From Rhizobium sp. J15 (lineage in GTDB: Bacteria; Pseudomonadota; Alphaproteobacteria; Rhizobiales; Rhizobiaceae), in contig NZ_NWSX01000013.1 in NCBI RefSeq assembly GCF_002531825.1, forward strand, positions 1 to 64,000: a stretch of 64,000 nt of DNA. The letters run 5' to 3'. Each line of letters begins with the position of its first letter. The stretch's first letter is position 1. Shown piece by piece: positions 52,264-61,000 of this stretch. The notes under the pieces were generated by a model, which saw only the letters and a list, made by a program, of their open reading frames with translations, ran no database searches and was not told the DNA's origin. The position numbers and the translations under genes were made by a program.

Positions 52264-52479
52264 ATGGCCGAGACTGGCACTGTAAAATTCTTCAATACCG
52301 ACAAAGGCTTCGGCTTCATCAAGCCGGACCGGGGCGGCGCCGATATCTTCGTTCACATTTCTGCCGTTCAGGCTTCCGGCCTGGCCGGTCTGACGGAAAA
52401 CCAGAAGGTAAGCTTCGACACGGAGCCGGATCGCCGCGGCAAGGGCCCCAAGGCAGTCAATCTGCAGATTGCCGGCTGA
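52264..52479 (+). CDS. Cold-shock domain protein (CspA family)
   Basis: A 71-residue single-domain RNA chaperone. RNP1 is KGFGFIKP and RNP2 DIFVHIS; the domain opens GTVKFFNTDKG. GAAAAGGACCTGACG precedes the ATG. Such genes are often controlled through long structured leaders. The product melts mRNA structure in cold or other stress. A terminator follows at once. Confidence 0.96.
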   Translation: MAETGTVKFFNTDKGFGFIKPDRGGADIFVHISAVQASGLAGLTENQKVSFDTEPDRRGKGPKAVNLQIAG

Positions 52480-52512
52480 GCCCTTAACAAGGCTGTCGAA
52501 TTCGAGTTGAAG

Positions 52513-52534
52513 CCCGGCAGCAATGCCGGGTTTT
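52513..52534 (+). terminator. Terminator of cspA
   Basis: CCCGGCA and TGCCGGG around a GCAA tetraloop, then TTTTG. It lies 33 bases after the cspA stop. Confidence 0.88.
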
Positions 52535-52622
52535 GTCGTTCAGCCTTCGTTCAGCTGGCAATCTATACCACTGACACCATCGAGAAAGGGACCGGCGTTT
52601 CGGTTCCCGTGATTAGGATCTT

Positions 52623-53075
52623 ATGCTTATGAACAGGCTCGCCAAGACTCTTCTGCTGACGGCAACGGCTGCCGCGCTTACCCTTTCTGCTATCGGCGAG
52701 GCATCGGCCCGCGATCGCCACTGGCGCCATCATAACAACAATGACGCCCTCGTCGGCGGCGCCGTCGGCCTCGCCACCGGCCTGATCGTCGGGTCTGCTA
52801 TCGCCAATGCCAATAACGGTCCTGTTTACGAAGAGCGCCGCTACATCGATCCCGCCTACGAGCCGGATTATTACGAGCCCGCTCCGGTCTACCGCGCACC
52901 GGCACGCCGCGTCTATGTCGAAGAGCCGCGCTACTACGCCCCCGTTCGCACGGCCGTCGAGCCCTGGACGCCGCAGTGGGAGCGCTACTGCTCCTACCGC
53001 TACCGCTCCTTCGATCCGCGCAGCGGCACCTATATCGGCTATGACGGCCGCAGCCACTTCTGCACCGCCGGCTGA
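52623..53075 (+). CDS. BA14K family protein
   Basis: A 150-residue exported protein. The signal peptide (about 1-29, MLMNRLAKTLLLTATAAALTL, ending ASA) is followed by a glycine-rich membrane-like stretch (about 42-60, VGGAVGLATGLIVGSAIANAN), a Tyr/Pro-rich linker, and the C-terminal BA14K domain WERYCSYRYRSFDPRSGTYIGYDGRSHFC with its two cysteines. The family is named after a Brucella lectin-like immunoreactive protein and is found in rhizobiales envelopes; function unsettled. Monocistronic, with its own terminator. Confidence 0.9.
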   Translation: MLMNRLAKTLLLTATAAALTLSAIGEASARDRHWRHHNNNDALVGGAVGLATGLIVGSAIANANNGPVYEERRYIDPAYEPDYYEPAPVYRAPARRVYVEEPRYYAPVRTAVEPWTPQWERYCSYRYRSFDPRSGTYIGYDGRSHFCTAG

Positions 53076-53097
53076 TCGTTCGACGATCCCTGACAAG

Positions 53098-53129
53098 AAG
53101 CGCCGCTCCTCAGCGGCGCTTCTGCTTTT
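53098..53129 (+). terminator. Terminator after the BA14K gene
   Basis: AAGCGCCGCT and AGCGGCGCTT flank CCTC, followed by CTGCTTTTT. The convergent SDR gene ends a few bases later, so it may act in both directions. Confidence 0.85.
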
Positions 53130-53138
53130 TGAGGCCCT

Positions 53139-54011
53139 TTACCCGACCTTCTTTTCCCACGGCATCGGTACCACCTCGGCATCCGGCTCGAAATCGGTCG
53201 AGACGCTGACGGTGCGCCATTCCCGGTCGGCCACAATGCGCGCCGCATCCGCCCTCTCGACATTGCGCACCGCATCGCTGCCGAGCAGCAGCCGCAACGG
53301 CGGTTCGTCCAGACCGGCGATATGGATGATGACCGCAGCCGCTTTGGCAGGATCGCCGGGCTGACGGCCGTCATACTCGCGCTGGAAGCGCACGGTAGCG
53401 CCGACCGTCTCCGCATATTCCGCCCGCCCCTCGGCAAGCACCGTCGAGGCGCCGGCGAAGTCCGTTCGGAAGCCGCCCGGCTCGATCACCGTCACCTTGA
53501 TGCCGAAGGGCGCGACCTCTTTCGCCAGCACCTCGGAAAAACCTTCGACGCCGAATTTCGCCGCCGAATAGGCGCCGCGTCCGGCAGGTCCGATCCGCCC
53601 GCCGACGGAGGAGAACTGAATGATATGTCCTGCCCCCTGCCCGCGCATCAGGGCGATCACCGCCTTGCTCATGATAACGGTGCCGAACAGATTGGTTTCG
53701 ATCTGGGCGCGGAAGTCGGCAAGGCTGGTATCCTCGATCGAGCCGACATTGCCGTAGCCGGCATTGTTGACGAGTACGTCGATACGGCCGAACCTCTTGA
53801 CGCCAGCCTCGACCGCGGCTGCGGCCGCTGTCTCGTCGGTCACGTCGAGCGCCAGCGTCAGCACCTGGCCGCCATAGCGCTCGGAAAGATCGGAAAGCTG
53901 GCCGGGATTGCGCGCCGTCGCCACCAGATTGTCGCCGGAGGCCAGAACCGCTTCCGCCAGCGCCCGGCCAATGCCGCGCGAGCTGCCTGTGATCAACCAT
54001 ACCTTTTGCAT
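53139..54011 (-). CDS. SDR family oxidoreductase
   Basis: A classical short-chain dehydrogenase of 290 residues from ATG 54011 (MQKVWLITGSSRGIGRALAEAV); the in-frame start 33 bases upstream is not used. The NAD(P) motif TGSSRGIG, NNAGYG, the catalytic serine in IQFSSVGGRIG and the YxxxK pair in YSAAKFGVEGF are all present. Substrate unknown. It is divergent from an HxlR regulator, whose product probably controls it. Confidence 0.93.
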   Translation of the reverse strand: MQKVWLITGSSRGIGRALAEAVLASGDNLVATARNPGQLSDLSERYGGQVLTLALDVTDETAAAAAVEAGVKRFGRIDVLVNNAGYGNVGSIEDTSLADFRAQIETNLFGTVIMSKAVIALMRGQGAGHIIQFSSVGGRIGPAGRGAYSAAKFGVEGFSEVLAKEVAPFGIKVTVIEPGGFRTDFAGASTVLAEGRAEYAETVGATVRFQREYDGRQPGDPAKAAAVIIHIAGLDEPPLRLLLGSDAVRNVERADAARIVADREWRTVSVSTDFEPDAEVVPMPWEKKVG

Positions 54012-54082
54012 TGGAAACCTCTCCTTTATGGGTTCCCACACCATGTATGTCCTATTCTTTCCAATCGAAAGAAGGTACCGGG

Positions 54083-54502
54083 ATGATCCATACCCACCTT
54101 GAGGTAACTGACGTGGCCGGCGACATTTTCGATTTCTGCAGCAATATGACGGATGAACAGGATGCCCGCGCCCGCGCCCTGATCGAACGGGCGGCGGCGA
54201 AATGGCCGCTGCGCATCCTGCATGTGCTGCTGGATGCCGGCGCCCCCTTGCGCTTCTCGCGCCTGTTGGAACGGGTCGAAGGCATCAGCCAGAAAGTGCT
54301 GACGCAGACGCTGCGCACGCTGGAAAGCGACGGCCTCATCATCCGCACGCTCTATCCCGAAGTGCCTCCGCGGGTCGAATATGAATTGACCCCGCTCGGC
54401 CACGACCTCCTCATGCAGGTCGCAGCCCTCTGGCGCTGGATCGTCGGGCGCCTGGATGATTTCGATGCGCGCAAAGCGGTGAAGCTCGCCGCCCGAATTT
54501 AA
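54083..54502 (+). CDS. HxlR-family winged-helix regulator
   Basis: A 139-residue regulator from ATG 54083 (MIHTHLEVTDVAGDIFDFC), preceded by GAAAGAAGG. The HxlR core is KWPLRILHVLLDAGAPLRFSRLLERVEGISQKVLTQTLRTLESDGLIIRTLYPEVPPRVEYELTPLG. Its nearby cysteine (C21-like DFCSN) may allow redox or aldehyde sensing, as in some family members. It overlaps the convergent histidine kinase gene by four bases. The short gap to the SDR gene holds CTTTC-N4-GAAAG, a possible operator half. Confidence 0.9.
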   Translation: MIHTHLEVTDVAGDIFDFCSNMTDEQDARARALIERAAAKWPLRILHVLLDAGAPLRFSRLLERVEGISQKVLTQTLRTLESDGLIIRTLYPEVPPRVEYELTPLGHDLLMQVAALWRWIVGRLDDFDARKAVKLAARI

Positions 54503-55875
54503 GCCGGAATGCGGATCGTCGCCCTCAAGCCTCCGAGCGGGCTGTCACTGAGCGTGACGTTGCCGCCATGGCTGCGGGCGATGTCGCGGGCGATCGCAAG
54601 GCCGAGCCCGGTGCCCGACGCATCGAGATTGCGCGCCGTATCCAGCCGGAAGAACGGCTTGAACACATCCTCACGATTCTTTTCCGGAATGCCCGGTCCG
54701 TCATCGTCGAAAATGACGGTCAGCCATTTGGCATTGTGCTTGGCCTCGATATCCAGCCTGTCGGCATAGCGCCGGGCGTTCGAAGCAAGATTTGTGACGA
54801 GACGCATGAAGGCGTTCGGCCTGACCGATATGTCGTCATCGCCTTCGATCGAATAGTTGAACCGCTTGCCGTGCAGGGCGAAGTCGGATTCCAGCTTGGC
54901 GAAGATCTCGCTCAGTTTCAGCTCGCCGACATCCTCTTCGACCTCGCCGCGCGCGAAGGCCATGTAGGCTTCCAACATCGTCTGCATGTCGTTGACGTCG
55001 TCGTTCAGGCCGTGCAGGTCGGGATTGTCGCCGGCCAGCGCCAATTGCAGCTTGAAGCGGGTGAGGATGGTGCGCAGATCGTGGCTGACGCCTGAGAGCA
55101 TCGCCGTGCGCTGCTCGATCTGCCGCTCGATACGCTCGCGCATCAGGATGAAGGCAAGGCCGGCGCGCCTGACCTCGTCGGCGCCGCGCGGATAGAAATT
55201 GTCGGGCTTCTGCCCCTTGCCGAAGCTCTCGGCCGCCCGCGCCAGCATCAGGATCGGCCGGATCTGCCCGCGCAGGAAGAGGATGGAGATGCCGATCAGC
55301 ACCAGCGAGGTGCCGACCATCCAGACGATGAAGATATGGGTGTTCGAGGCATAGGTCTGGCTGCGCTTGGCCAGCACCCTGAGGATCTTGTTTTCGAGCT
55401 TGATGCGGATCTCGACGAGGTTCGAATTGCCGACCGTATCGATCCAGAAAGGCCGGCGGATCTCATCGGTGATCTCGTCGCTGAGGATGCCGTCAAGGAT
55501 CGAGAAGAACGGCTTGTCGCGCGGCGGCGGCAGGTCGCCGTCCGGCTCGATCGAGATCTGCAGGTTGAGTTGGTCGCGGGCGATGCGGATGATCTCGCTA
55601 TAGTCCGAATTCTGCGGATAGGTCTCGATGATCTCGATGATCGCGGCGATATCGCGGGTCACGGCAAGCGACAGCCGCTCCGTCACCATCTGCCAATGGC
55701 GCTCCATGAAGACGGCGGCGACGACGGATTGCAAGAGCACCATCGGAATGATGATAATCAGCAGCGAGCGCGCATAAAGCCCGGTCGGCAGCCGGCGGCG
55801 CAGCCAGCGGACGATCGAGCGCCAGCCCGGCACCGGAGCGCGGTCTTCCCGCCGCAAGCTGTCCACTGTCACCAT
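54499..55875 (-). CDS. EnvZ-like sensor histidine kinase
   Basis: A 458-residue inner-membrane kinase. Two membrane helices (about 37-57 and 181-201) bracket a periplasmic sensor region, followed by HAMP, the H-box SGVSHDLRTILTRF with H265, and an HATPase_c domain (NLASNARRYAD, DDDGPGIP, GTGLGLAIARDI). The start at 55875 (MVTVDSLRRED) is chosen; the open frame continues upstream antisense-like across the regulator gene and is not real. It forms an operon with the OmpR-type regulator and MarR gene upstream. The signal is unknown. Confidence 0.93.
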   Translation of the reverse strand: MVTVDSLRREDRAPVPGWRSIVRWLRRRLPTGLYARSLLIIIIPMVLLQSVVAAVFMERHWQMVTERLSLAVTRDIAAIIEIIETYPQNSDYSEIIRIARDQLNLQISIEPDGDLPPPRDKPFFSILDGILSDEITDEIRRPFWIDTVGNSNLVEIRIKLENKILRVLAKRSQTYASNTHIFIVWMVGTSLVLIGISILFLRGQIRPILMLARAAESFGKGQKPDNFYPRGADEVRRAGLAFILMRERIERQIEQRTAMLSGVSHDLRTILTRFKLQLALAGDNPDLHGLNDDVNDMQTMLEAYMAFARGEVEEDVGELKLSEIFAKLESDFALHGKRFNYSIEGDDDISVRPNAFMRLVTNLASNARRYADRLDIEAKHNAKWLTVIFDDDGPGIPEKNREDVFKPFFRLDTARNLDASGTGLGLAIARDIARSHGGNVTLSDSPLGGLRATIRIPA

Positions 55876-55925
55876 CAGCGCCGGTCCTGGCCGCAATCTC
55901 TCTGTGTCACGCCGCGTCCATATCT

Positions 55926-56627
55926 CTAGTCGATGCTCAGCCTGTATCCGATGCCGCGCACCGTCTGCAGCCAGACCGGATTGGCCGGATCGTCTTCGAT
56001 CTTGCGCCTCAGCCGGTTGATCTGCACGTCGATCGTCCGCTCGCCGACCTCGGCGTCGTCGCCGATCAGCTCGTGACGGGGGATCGTATCGCCGGCGCGG
56101 CGCGCAAAGAGCAGCATGATCTCCTGCTCGCGGTCGGTCAGCCGGATTACCTCGCTCGCCCTCTTCAGCTCCTTGCGGGTGAGCGAGAAGGTGTAGGGGC
56201 CGAACATGACCTGCTCGATCTTCGGCCCCTCGCCGCCGGCATTGCGGCGCAGAATGTTGTTGATGCGCAGCACCAGCTCGCGCGGGTCGAAGGGCTTGGA
56301 AAGGTAGTCGTCGGCGCCCGCCTCGAGGCCCTCGATCCGGTTGCCCGATTCCGCCAGCGCCGTCAGCATGATGATCGGCACGTTCTTGATGGCGCGAAGC
56401 CCGCGCGTGACCTCGATGCCGGATTCGCCGGGCATCATCACATCCATGATGATGAGGTCGAAATCGAGGCCCGCAAGCTTGCGCTGCGCCTCGGCGCCAT
56501 CGGCGGCGACAGTGACGCGGAAGCCGTTCTCGGCGAGATAACGATTGAGCAGGGCGCGGATGCGGGAGTCGTCGTCGACCACCAGCAGATGCGCCGCATC
56601 GTCGGAAATACCTGTCTTGACCGCCAT
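55926..56627 (-). CDS. OmpR-family response regulator (PetR-like)
   Basis: A 233-residue regulator: receiver domain with acidic VVDDD near 17-20 and phospho-acceptor D62 (LIIMDVMMPGES), lysine in LSKPFDPREL, then a winged helix (LTDREQEIMLLFARRAG, RTIDVQINRLRRKIEDDPANPVWLQTVRGIGYRL). It begins directly after the MarR stop (TGAATG), as in the petP-petR arrangement of Rhodobacter, and the kinase gene follows 50 bases on. Targets are not evident from this window. Confidence 0.93.
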   Translation of the reverse strand: MAVKTGISDDAAHLLVVDDDSRIRALLNRYLAENGFRVTVAADGAEAQRKLAGLDFDLIIMDVMMPGESGIEVTRGLRAIKNVPIIMLTALAESGNRIEGLEAGADDYLSKPFDPRELVLRINNILRRNAGGEGPKIEQVMFGPYTFSLTRKELKRASEVIRLTDREQEIMLLFARRAGDTIPRHELIGDDAEVGERTIDVQINRLRRKIEDDPANPVWLQTVRGIGYRLSID

Positions 56628-57119
56628 TCAATCCGCCTTCTGTCTGTCCCGCATGCCTCTGAGGAAAGCCTTTACGCCCTCTCGCGCCTCCGCAGAAGCA
56701 CCATCGAATGCCCGTTCAATGCGGCGCGATTGCGGCTCCGCAAGGGCAAGCGCCAGCTCGCGCCCCGTTTTCGTCGGATAGAGCTTGCGCTGCCGCCGGT
56801 CTTCCGGACCGGCCACCTGGCGAATATAGCCTGAATCGATCAGCTGTTTCAGCACCCTTGCAAGGCTCTGTTTGGTGATCTTCAGCGTATCCAGCAGATC
56901 GGCCACCGTCATGCCCGGGTTGCGGTTGACGAAATGCACGACGCGATGATGCGCCCGGCCGAAGCCGCTTTTTTCGAGAATGGCGTCAGGATCGGAAACG
57001 AAGTCGCGATAGGCGAAGAAGAACAGCTCGATGATCTCGAAATCGATCACGTCGGTATCTTCCATCGGCGTGGCCAGCGGCTCCGGCTTGCCCGCTTTCG
57101 CTCCCGTCTGTCGTGACAC
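56628..57119 (-). CDS. MarR-family regulator (PetP-like)
   Basis: A 163-residue winged-helix protein from GTG 57119 (MSRQTGAKAGKPEPLA), with AAAGGAAAT upstream; a frame to 57188 lacks support. The MarR core reads GFGRAHHRVVHFVNRNPGMTVADLLDTLKITKQSLARVLKQLIDSGYIRQVAGPEDRRQRKLYPT. It heads the marR-response regulator-kinase operon, an arrangement known as petPR in alphaproteobacteria. Upstream, divergently, lies the ilvE relic. Confidence 0.9.
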   Translation of the reverse strand: MSRQTGAKAGKPEPLATPMEDTDVIDFEIIELFFFAYRDFVSDPDAILEKSGFGRAHHRVVHFVNRNPGMTVADLLDTLKITKQSLARVLKQLIDSGYIRQVAGPEDRRQRKLYPTKTGRELALALAEPQSRRIERAFDGASAEAREGVKAFLRGMRDRQKAD

Positions 57120-57342
57120 TCGGTATTTCCTTTCTCTTTCCGCGCATCCCCGGAAACCTTCGCAAAGATATGTCAGCTTTATCGACATAAATTTACGTCA
57201 CTGCGAGACCTTCCACACTCTGCGGAAGCCCCGCACGGACTGTATTTCCCTGGAACCGAAAGCCCGCCCCCAACTTCGACGCATACGCGATTTTCCCCTT
57301 GCGTCTGTGGATAAAACGTAATGGGGACAACAATCAACAGGC

Positions 57343-57591
57343 ATGGCGCGTCGAGCGCCGGAAGAGACCAGGGACGCCTCTCTTCCTTTTCGATCAGTTG
57401 GACGGCGAAATGTGGTTCAACGGCGAGTTCGCCGCCTGGAAAGACGCAAGATCCACGTACTCACCCGGCCGCGGAAGTGACCCCGGTTTCCGAAATCGGT
57501 CCGTATCGCTTCACGCCGTCGACGATCTCCGAAACGCTGATGAACGACTACAAGAAGGAAGTCCTATCCGGCGGCGGTCGCCGCCGAATAA
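57343..57591 (+). pseudogene. Remnant of branched-chain aminotransferase ilvE
   Basis: Two pieces of one gene survive in different frames. The first translates FDQLDGEMWFNGEFAAWKDA, the N terminus of fold-type IV branched-chain aminotransferase. After a lost base (GACGCAAGATCC where AAAGATCCAC is expected) and about 25 more bases it jumps straight to AAEVTPVSEIGPYRFTPSTISETLMNDYKKEV, the C terminus. The last codons are shifted again before GCCGCCGAATAA. Roughly 220 residues, including the PLP lysine, are missing. The inferred ATG at 57343 is itself out of frame with the first piece. Non-functional; an intact copy must lie elsewhere if the cell makes branched-chain amino acids by this route. 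Confidence 0.85.
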
Positions 57592-57689
57592 GACGTCTCG
57601 CGCAATCGGCCCGGCCAGCCGTTCAAGGTGCTACAGCGTCCTTTGCGCGTCTGAAAAGACGCGCGGTCGCCTGGCAAATGCCAGGCCTC

Positions 57690-57959
57690 TTACCTGTGCG
57701 CCCGCGCCATCACCAGCCCGGCGAGCGTCGAGAGAATGCCGCCGCCGATCAGGCCGCCGATGCCATCGGCGATCAGGCCGGCCATAGCCGCTTCTCCACC
57801 GACCATGCTGAGCAGCATGCCGCCGCCGACGCCGCCGATCGCACCTGCGATCGTACGGGCGACGACGTTGATCGAGTGCTGCTTCAAGGCGGCACTCGCG
57901 GCGTTGCCGCCGATGGCGCCGGCAATGAGTTGCACGACAAACGGAAGTAGCGCTTCCAT
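57690..57959 (-). CDS. Small glycine-rich membrane protein
   Basis: An 89-residue hydrophobic protein I do not recognise as a named family. Two glycine-zipper stretches (AGAIGGNAASAAL, then AGAIGGVGGGMLL and GLIADGIGGLIGGGIL) suggest two or three tightly packed helices in the inner membrane. CAGAGGAGG precedes the ATG. A perfect palindrome lies 36 bases upstream. No partner gene is obvious. Confidence 0.78.
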   Translation of the reverse strand: MEALLPFVVQLIAGAIGGNAASAALKQHSINVVARTIAGAIGGVGGGMLLSMVGGEAAMAGLIADGIGGLIGGGILSTLAGLVMARAHR

Positions 57960-57994
57960 GATTTCCTCCTCTGGCGATCTCCCCGATCGCCCAT

Positions 57995-58016
57995 ATATGC
58001 CGAACCTTCGGCATAT
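57995..58016. promoter_or_regulatory. Palindrome upstream of the small membrane protein
   Basis: Perfect 10-bp arms ATATGCCGAA and TTCGGCATAT around CC. It is placed 36-57 bases upstream of the start codon at 57959, where a repressor or activator dimer would act; TATTAG and TTTATC nearby could be promoter elements. Confidence 0.55.
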
Positions 58017-58159
58017 TAGTATTTTATCATATTCAGGAGGAAAGCGTTAAGAAAATCAACCGATGCGGGATTAAGGCGGAGAGATGAGCAGCGAACGGCG
58101 TCAGCCAGCCTAGGGCCAAGGCCGGGGACGCCAAGTCGAGAACAAGATTGCCATAAACG

Positions 58160-58183
58160 AAAGGCGGCCCGCGGGCCGCCTTT
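58160..58183 (-). terminator. Terminator of the SH3/DUF1236 gene
   Basis: A perfect 24-bp palindrome with arms AAAGGCGGCCCG / CGGGCCGCCTTT lies 22 bases beyond the stop on the minus strand. T residues follow only as TTTCGTTT, so termination strength is uncertain. Confidence 0.7.
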
Positions 58184-58204
58184 ATTTCACATCTTTCGAT
58201 CACG

Positions 58205-58822
58205 TCATTGATAGACGTAGACGATCCGGCGCGTACCGGGATCGACCAGCACCGGCCGGTCGTTGATCCTTGTATAGCGATACTCGTAATCGGGAATCGT
58301 CTGGAAGGTGACATCATCAGGCACTTCCGCACCGACGACGACATCGCCGCCGAGCCGCACGGTTTCGGTCGGGTTGGTATCGATATAGGTGCGAACCGTT
58401 TCCGGCGGGGTAATGGTCTCGACGGCGCCGACCGGACCGATCAGCTCGTCGCCGGGCGCCGGCTGCGGATCGGCGGGCACGACACTGGCGGTCGATTCGT
58501 AAGTCACGACGGGAACGCCGATCTCGGCGCGATGCTGTTCGACGATGACGGGGGTGCCGCCGCGGTCGACCTGCAGATAATCGGCATAGACCCAGCCGCG
58601 CATGCCGTTGACGTCGACGCGGCACCAGCGGCTGCCTTCGATGCAGCCGTCGAGCACCGCGGTCGAGCCGCGCGTGGCAAGACCCACTGCCGGATATTGC
58701 GGGCCGGGGCCGGAGCGGACGTTGAGATCATTGACGGTTGTCGCCATCATCTCCGCCTGCGCAAGACCACCGCTCGCCAGGAGCACGGCTCCAGCCAGCA
58801 GAATGTTTCTTTTCAAGGTCAT
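58205..58822 (-). CDS. Exported SH3-like and DUF1236 domain protein
   Basis: A 205-residue envelope protein from ATG 58822 (MTLKRNILLAGAVLLASGGLAQAE) with a clear signal peptide; an in-frame start 108 bases upstream is rejected. The bacterial SH3 domain is at about 26-85 (NDLNVRSGPGPQYPAVG, then GWVYADYLQV) and DUF1236 at the C terminus (VPDDVTFQTIPDYEYRYTRINDRPVLVDPGTRRIVYVY). Such SH3 domains often bind peptidoglycan. Role unknown. Confidence 0.9.
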   Translation of the reverse strand: MTLKRNILLAGAVLLASGGLAQAEMMATTVNDLNVRSGPGPQYPAVGLATRGSTAVLDGCIEGSRWCRVDVNGMRGWVYADYLQVDRGGTPVIVEQHRAEIGVPVVTYESTASVVPADPQPAPGDELIGPVGAVETITPPETVRTYIDTNPTETVRLGGDVVVGAEVPDDVTFQTIPDYEYRYTRINDRPVLVDPGTRRIVYVYQ

Positions 58823-59109
58823 GTGAGCGTCTCCTTGGTTTCGATGGGCGGACAACGCGCGGCGTTCCACGATGTTCCCTCCCGCTTCCCCAGGCGAAAC
58901 CACGCGCGCACGGGACTTCCCGCAAGCCACTGAAAAAATTTAATAAAAGCGGACATCCCCAACCCGCCGCGATGGTCCGAACCATCATAAACTCTTGTTG
59001 CAATCCGTCTTTTTGGCGTGAAACAGGCATCCACGGCGGAAGATTCCGGCTGTCCTCGCCGTGGTTTCGGACTATACCCGGAGCACACGAGACACCAAGC
59101 GAGGCACTT

Positions 59110-59811
59110 ATGGGCATGCTCCAGGCCGGCATCATTCCGGTGACACCCTTCCAGCAGAACTGCACCGTTTTCTTCGATCCCGAGACCCAGGAAGGCGTCG
59201 TCGTCGATCCGGGCGGCGACGTGCCGCTCATCCTTCAGGCGATCGAAAAAAGCGGGCTGACCATCAAGGAAATCTGGCTGACGCACGGCCACCTCGATCA
59301 TGCCGGCGGCGCCAGCGAATTGAAGCAAGCCCTCGGCGTCCAAGTGGTCGGTCCGCATCAGGACGACCTGCCCCTGCTGCAACGGATCGAGACCCAGGCC
59401 GCAACATACGGCATATCGGGATTGCGCAATGTCCTGCCCGATCGCTGGCTGAAGGATGGCGACAAGGTCTCCTTCGGCGCCCACGAATTCGAGGTCTATC
59501 ATGCGCCCGGCCACGCACCCGGCCACGTCATTTATTTCAACCGCGCACAGAATTTCGCCCATCTCGGCGACGTGCTGTTCAACGGCTCGATCGGCCGCAC
59601 CGACCTGCCCGGCGGCAATCATCAGCAGCTTCTCGATTCGATCCGCGACAAGGTGCTGCCGCTCGGCGACGATGTCGGCTTCATCTGCGGCCACGGCCCC
59701 GGCAGCCGCATCGGCGATGAACGGCGGAACAATCCGTTTTTGCAGGAAATCAGAGCCGGAGGAACATCCGGCGCGGGCAAATCAGGCGTAACGACCGATA
59801 GAAAGGTGTGA
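59110..59811 (+). CDS. MBL-fold metallohydrolase (glyoxalase II-like)
   Basis: A 233-residue hydrolase of the metallo-beta-lactamase superfamily. The binuclear site motif THGHLDHAGG (H59, H61, D63, H64) is complete, with later HAPGHAPGHV and the final CGHGPGS. It resembles YcbL-type type II glyoxalases and other thioester hydrolases. The ATG at 59110 is preceded by GCGAGG; the frame continues upstream without homology. It is convergent with the tRNA-binding protein gene. Confidence 0.92.
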   Translation: MGMLQAGIIPVTPFQQNCTVFFDPETQEGVVVDPGGDVPLILQAIEKSGLTIKEIWLTHGHLDHAGGASELKQALGVQVVGPHQDDLPLLQRIETQAATYGISGLRNVLPDRWLKDGDKVSFGAHEFEVYHAPGHAPGHVIYFNRAQNFAHLGDVLFNGSIGRTDLPGGNHQQLLDSIRDKVLPLGDDVGFICGHGPGSRIGDERRNNPFLQEIRAGGTSGAGKSGVTTDRKV

Positions 59812-59819
59812 GCGCACGC

Positions 59820-60161
59820 TCACATCATCTTCCGGCCGTTCGGCACACCCTGCTCGACCGCGGCAAGCACGATCGCGCCGTTCTCGTCCTCGAACCCGAG
59901 CGTCAGCACTTCCGAGCGGAACGGCCCGATCTGGCGCGGCGGGAAGTTGACGACGCCGAGCACCTGCCGGCCGATCAGGCTTTCCAGCGTATAATGCACG
60001 GTGATCTGAGCGGAGGATTTCCTGGTGCCGATCTCAGGGCCGAAATCGATGACCAGCTTGAATGCCGGCTTGCGCGCTTCCGGAAAGGGGCTGGCCTCTA
60101 TGATCGTGCCGACGCGGATGTCGACACGCTCGAAATCGGCGTAGGTGATCTCTTCGGCCAT
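59820..60161 (-). CDS. tRNA-binding domain protein (CsaA/YgjH type)
   Basis: A 113-residue OB-fold protein of the family that includes CsaA, a chaperone-like protein. Family marks are [43 protein letters not shown] and [24 protein letters not shown]. It precedes nothing in an obvious operon; proC starts 11 bases upstream in the same direction and may share a transcript. Function in bacteria is only loosely defined. Confidence 0.92.
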   Translation of the reverse strand: MAEEITYADFERVDIRVGTIIEASPFPEARKPAFKLVIDFGPEIGTRKSSAQITVHYTLESLIGRQVLGVVNFPPRQIGPFRSEVLTLGFEDENGAIVLAAVEQGVPNGRKMM

Positions 60162-60172
60162 GCGGATCTCCC

Positions 60173-61000
60173 TCAGCCGGCCAGTTCCTCGGCCCGCTTG
60201 CGTGCCGCCACAAGGGCCGCGTCGAACAGAGGCTGCATGCCGTCCTCGGCCATCAGCACGGCGAGCGCTGCCGCCGTCGTGCCGCCGGGAGAGGTCACAT
60301 TCTGCCGCAGCCGCGACGCTTCGTCGGGGGACTGGTGCAACAATTCACCAGCCCCCGCGACAGTTTCCCGCGCAAGACGCATGGCGAGGTCCGCCTGCAG
60401 GCCGAGTTTACGGCCTGCTTCTGCCATACATTCCACGAGATAAAACACATAGGCCGGACCGCTGCCCGAAAGCGCCGTCACGGCATCGATATCGGCTTCC
60501 TCAGGCACCCATTCGACCGGGCCCGAGACCTTGAGAAGGCCATGGACACGCTCACGCTGCTGATCGCTGACCGCGGCATTGGCAAAAGCGCCGGTCACGC
60601 CGCGCCCGACCATGGCCGGCGTGTTCGGCATGGCGCGCACCATGGCCGCCTTGCCGAGATGTTTTTCGAGAAAACCGAGCGTCTTGCCGGCCGCGACCGA
60701 GACGACGACCGTGTCCGGTCCGACGGCGCTCTTCACCGCAGGCAGCACCGTCTCCATCACCTGCGGCTTGACCGCAAGGAACAGCACTCCCGCCCTCAGC
60801 TTTGCCGGAAGAACGGTCAGATGCGTCGCCCCCGCCTCGCCGATGGTCGCCAGCATCGCCGGCGACGGGCCGGGATCGACGACAACCACCGCCGAGCCCG
60901 GAACACCGCTTTTCAGCCAGCCGGAGAGCATCGCTCCGCCCATGTTTCCAGCGCCGATCAGGACGACGGGATTTTTCGAAGAGAAGGCGTTCGCGGGCAT
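60173..61000 (-). CDS. proC: Pyrroline-5-carboxylate reductase
   Basis: Last step of proline synthesis, reducing P5C with NAD(P)H in the cytosol. The 275-residue protein has the dinucleotide motif [16 protein letters not shown] at the N terminus and the C-terminal P5CR signature: [26 protein letters not shown] and [28 protein letters not shown] lies between. The ybjN stop adjoins the ATG, so the two are co-transcribed. Confidence 0.97.
   Translation of the reverse strand: MPANAFSSKNPVVLIGAGNMGGAMLSGWLKSGVPGSAVVVVDPGPSPAMLATIGEAGATHLTVLPAKLRAGVLFLAVKPQVMETVLPAVKSAVGPDTVVVSVAAGKTLGFLEKHLGKAAMVRAMPNTPAMVGRGVTGAFANAAVSDQQRERVHGLLKVSGPVEWVPEEADIDAVTALSGSGPAYVFYLVECMAEAGRKLGLQADLAMRLARETVAGAGELLHQSPDEASRLRQNVTSPGGTTAAALAVLMAEDGMQPLFDAALVAARKRAEELAG

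Noticed and set aside
55876..56631. Upstream extension of the histidine kinase frame
   Set aside because: This part overlaps the response regulator in the same direction but another frame and shows no homology; the kinase starts at 55875.
57321..57950. 209-residue plus-strand frame across the ilvE relic
   Set aside because: Only its middle matches IlvE; the beginning and end are frameshift readthrough and antisense to the small membrane protein.
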